Shown: one piece after another, positions 61,451-64,000 of the stretch
How the letters are laid out: each line of letters begins with the position of its first letter
How positions within the stretch are numbered: position 1 is the stretch's first letter
Origin: Sympetrum striolatum
Lineage: Eukaryota; Arthropoda; Insecta; Odonata; Libellulidae
Length of the DNA stretch: 64,000 nucleotides
Assembly (NCBI GenBank): GCA_947579665.1
Contig: OX388349.1
Coordinates: forward strand, 25,390,459-25,454,458
Direction: 5' to 3'
The notes under the pieces: model-generated
The model's database searches: none
Seen by the model: only the letters and a program-made list of their open reading frames with translations
What the model was told of the DNA's origin: nothing
Translations under genes and position numbers: made by a program

Positions 61451-61726
61451 CGGTTACATCCAAGGTATTTATGTAATGTATCTCTTCCTCTCTTATTCTG
61501 GATTTAGTTATTAATTTAGTATTTAATAATTTTTATTATTTGTGTTATTTTTAGTTTTCAGTATTGATAAATTTTCAAGTTGCATAAATCGATTTCACTT
61601 AAAGTAAAGTTAAGTTAAAATGTAGCTATCATTATACACAGATTTAACAGGTTTTTCACCTCTTTTTCTAGTGAGTGTTTTTCTGCAGTATAGATATATA
61701 ATAATAATATTATTATTGATAATAAT

Positions 61727-61795
61727 AATAAATGGCCTTTATTCGGGCGAGATTGAGACTAGAAATTATCTTCTTACACCTAACCCACATATTAG
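61727..61795 (-). repeat. LINE/SINE 3' tail with (AAT)n, copy 2
   Basis: On the minus strand GGGTTAGGTGTAAGAAGAT, then TAGTCTCAATCTCGCCC, AATAAAGGCC and an (ATT)n run. It matches copy 1 at 59680-59757 in the opposite orientation. Confidence 0.55.
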
Positions 61796-61799
61796 GCAC

Positions 61800-63450
61800 T
61801 TTTAAACCCATATAATATATTTTTATTGCTATATTGTTCTCTATCCTCGCCATATTTTAATAAGGCGGAGGGTTAAATGTAAAAGAAGACATTATAGTCT
61901 ACATTTTCCCCCTCTAAAATCTTCTTTTAATTAATATTCAGAATGAAAGAAAACCAGTAGGGACTCAAAGCATAGTTTTTGATAAGATTTTGCCTTTCAA
62001 AAATTATCAGTTTTACTCGGGAGATTACGTAAACCTCGATGACCCAAGAGTGAACACGATCATCTTTTTGGAAAGCCCTGAAATATCCGGAAAGCGTAAG
62101 AGCATGTATCTGTTAGGAATGTTAAAACTTACACGAAATGTTACCCATGTATATAATTTCGATTCAGCTCAAGTATTTTAAGAAATAGTAAAGAACATTT
62201 GAATCTGTACCATTTACCTTCAGAAGGGTTTTTCCTTCTTTTGGGTTCAAAGATCCTCTCCAAAGCCATCTGAAACCAGCAGCGAAGGGGGTCAATACTC
62301 CAGTCAATGCAATATAGCTTAACCTTAATGAAAACAACGGCTACAGAGTTGGTCACTCTTTTATTTTTTCCATTTTGCGTCCATGGGCTCACAGAAGTGG
62401 GAGAGTCGTTACTGAACTCAAGTGGCGTGGTTCTAAGTGAACCATTACTTCACAATCCAAGTACTTTCACAATCTAACCCTCCCCATTTCCTCCTACTAT
62501 TGCGATCAGGGTAAACTTTGGCTAAGGGGAAGGGTATTTTGAGGACTTAAACTGCACTGAAGGAGTTTGAAAGTGGCGTGTTTGCATAATGTAAATCATT
62601 CTGGGTCAATTATATTCCAATCACAATCTTCCACTTACTTAGTACATATTTATTGTATTGAATCTTTCTTTATGACGAAAAGCTGAAAAGCATAGTATAC
62701 ACTGATATGCAATATGTTGTTAATTGATTAAGAAAAATTAGATAGTATCTTCTTAAATTTGATCAAAATGATTATGTATGAAAATTTTGTTTCATGAATG
62801 CATCCACCATTAATATCCAATTACTACTTATTATAAAGAGGCACACATTTTTACTTACAGTAAAAGTAGGAATTATTTACAAAACTTTAGATATCGATAT
62901 TAGGAGTGTGCTTAAGATAGTATAAATTGAAAGGATGTCCTAAAGATTATCGTATCATCAGAGTATCATACCATTTACATAATTTTGCATTAGTAAATAG
63001 TTTATTAAAGCATAGTATCATTGTTATTACCCTGTTTTTCATGTAAATTTTCCATTATTTGAAAACAAATCAGAAAAAATAGATTATATTGATCTCATCT
63101 CGGCTCTAGAAAAGGATTTTTCATTGATAGTTGGTGGTATTTACATTCATTTATTGGGCATAATTTATCCAAGGATGACCATTCTTACAATAAACCCTCT
63201 ATAAACAAATAAAAATTACCATGCTTCAACCAAAATTCAAACCCAGTATCTCGACGTTGCAAGACCAGCAGGACTCTTTGAATATTTAAATTTTACAAAA
63301 ACAATATCCGAACATTTCAGCAAATAGTGCATATATGTATTGAGTAGGTCTACCAAAAATATTTTGAGAAGTCGGAGGAGAAAAGTTTGGAACTTCAAAA
63401 ACCGAAAATACTGTATTATTTAATATAATACTCATATAGATATCAAGTAA
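61800..63450. other. Unassigned AT-rich region
   Basis: The upstream part (minus strand) may be the body of the retroposon whose tail is at 61727-61795, but no coding motif was recognised. Confidence 0.35.
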
Positions 63451-63456
63451 AAGAAT

Positions 63457-63523
63457 AAGACTTGGTGATTTCCACAGAATAATAAATAATAATTCCACTA
63501 TTCTGTGGAAATCACCAAGTCTT
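63457..63523. repeat. Perfect 25-bp inverted repeat with 17-nt loop
   Basis: 63457-63481 (AAGACTTGGTGATTTCCACA and on) is exactly complementary to 63499-63523. It lies about 180 bp from hammerhead-like copy 4 and may belong to the same retroelement. Confidence 0.82.
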
Positions 63524-63700
63524 AATTTTCTACTTCATAATGTCTTTCCACGAAGTACAGCCGGAATTGAGTTGATTTTATTCATACAGATATATAATAT
63601 TTTAATATGTATATTAAAAACCTTTGGTTCAATAAGACACAATATGACTAACAAGATATAAGTCCACAAAAATTAGGTTGTGCGAAAAGAAAACACTGTG

Positions 63701-63724
63701 GTTTCGACTGTTTTACCTCATCAG
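63701..63724 (-). ncRNA. Hammerhead-like core, copy 4 (weak)
   Basis: On the minus strand CTGATGA (63724-63718), GGTAAAACAGTC, then GAAAC (63705-63701) followed by CACAGTGTT. The conserved boxes are exact, but stem II is only about three weak pairs and stem I is not evident. Likely the terminal region of a retroelement with a degraded ribozyme. Confidence 0.3.
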
Positions 63725-63729
63725 TAGGA

Positions 63730-64000
63730 CTAAAGATATTGTAGAATCCTCGAGACCGTCAATAAATAATGATAATATATTTTAATAGTAAATATATTTT
63801 TCTCCTAAGTGCTAATCAAAGACGTAGTCATACTGTGTCTATTTGAACTAATTATGTTAAGTCAAGTTACAAACAGATATCGCCAGACTAAATTAGTTAT
63901 ATTATAATATTAATTCTACCTAAGCCGCAAGTAAGAGGGTAAACATTTTCGACTTCGCTGCTTTTAGGTCGTTATTCGTTTGAATTAACTTAATAACTTC
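63730..64000. other. AT-rich sequence to window end
   Basis: Nothing recognised. Confidence 0.4.

Overview
The window looks like animal nuclear DNA, most likely arthropod. It is AT-rich, gene-poor and full of nested transposable elements, with no operons, no bacterial-type genes and no multi-exon host gene that I can recognise. The arthropod guess rests on the element mix: an R2-superclade retrotransposon with a restriction-like endonuclease, piggyBac, Tc1/mariner, hAT and tRNA-derived SINEs. I cannot name the species.

Layout. 1-4.6 kb is unassigned apart from a Tc1-like end and a possible hAT-like end. 4.64-7.12 kb holds a decayed CR1/Jockey-type LINE on the minus strand. Its endonuclease region is interrupted by a 161-bp insertion with a perfect 12-bp target-site duplication, and the insertion carries a hammerhead-ribozyme-like core. 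7.795-11.944 kb is a complete non-autonomous hAT element: a 16-bp perfect terminal inverted repeat and a perfect 8-bp duplication TTTCCCTC. Inside it are two 60-bp minisatellite arrays and a degenerate array of about 150-177 bp period, in which each monomer carries a Pol III B-box-like motif on the minus strand. 11.95-17.2 kb is a GC-rich retrotransposon of the R2 superclade with reverse transcriptase, CCHC finger and PD-D-K type endonuclease. It is frame-shifted. The hAT element sits at, and probably inside, its 5' region.

17.2-51.9 kb is AT-rich. It contains two inverted copies of a 1-kb repeat family (26.2 and 38.1 kb), a 77-bp Tc1/mariner fold-back element next to a tRNA-derived SINE and a LINE 3' tail (28.0-28.7 kb), two further hammerhead-like motifs, and scattered tRNA-like sequences. 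51.9-53.24 kb is an unusual element whose two ends are inverted fields of a short TATTGGTTT-like motif around a small Cys-rich open frame that ends near a strong splice donor. 53.573-56.479 kb is a piggyBac element with intact ends (TTAA, 19-bp perfect inverted repeats) and a broken transposase. The last 7.5 kb is AT-rich with two perfect long hairpins, two copies of one LINE/SINE 3' tail and a fourth hammerhead-like motif.

No host gene function can be assigned. The window is best read as a layered record of transposition: LINE, then ribozyme-bearing retroposon into it; and R2-like element, then hAT element into or beside it. All element calls come from reading motifs by eye; no database search was possible.
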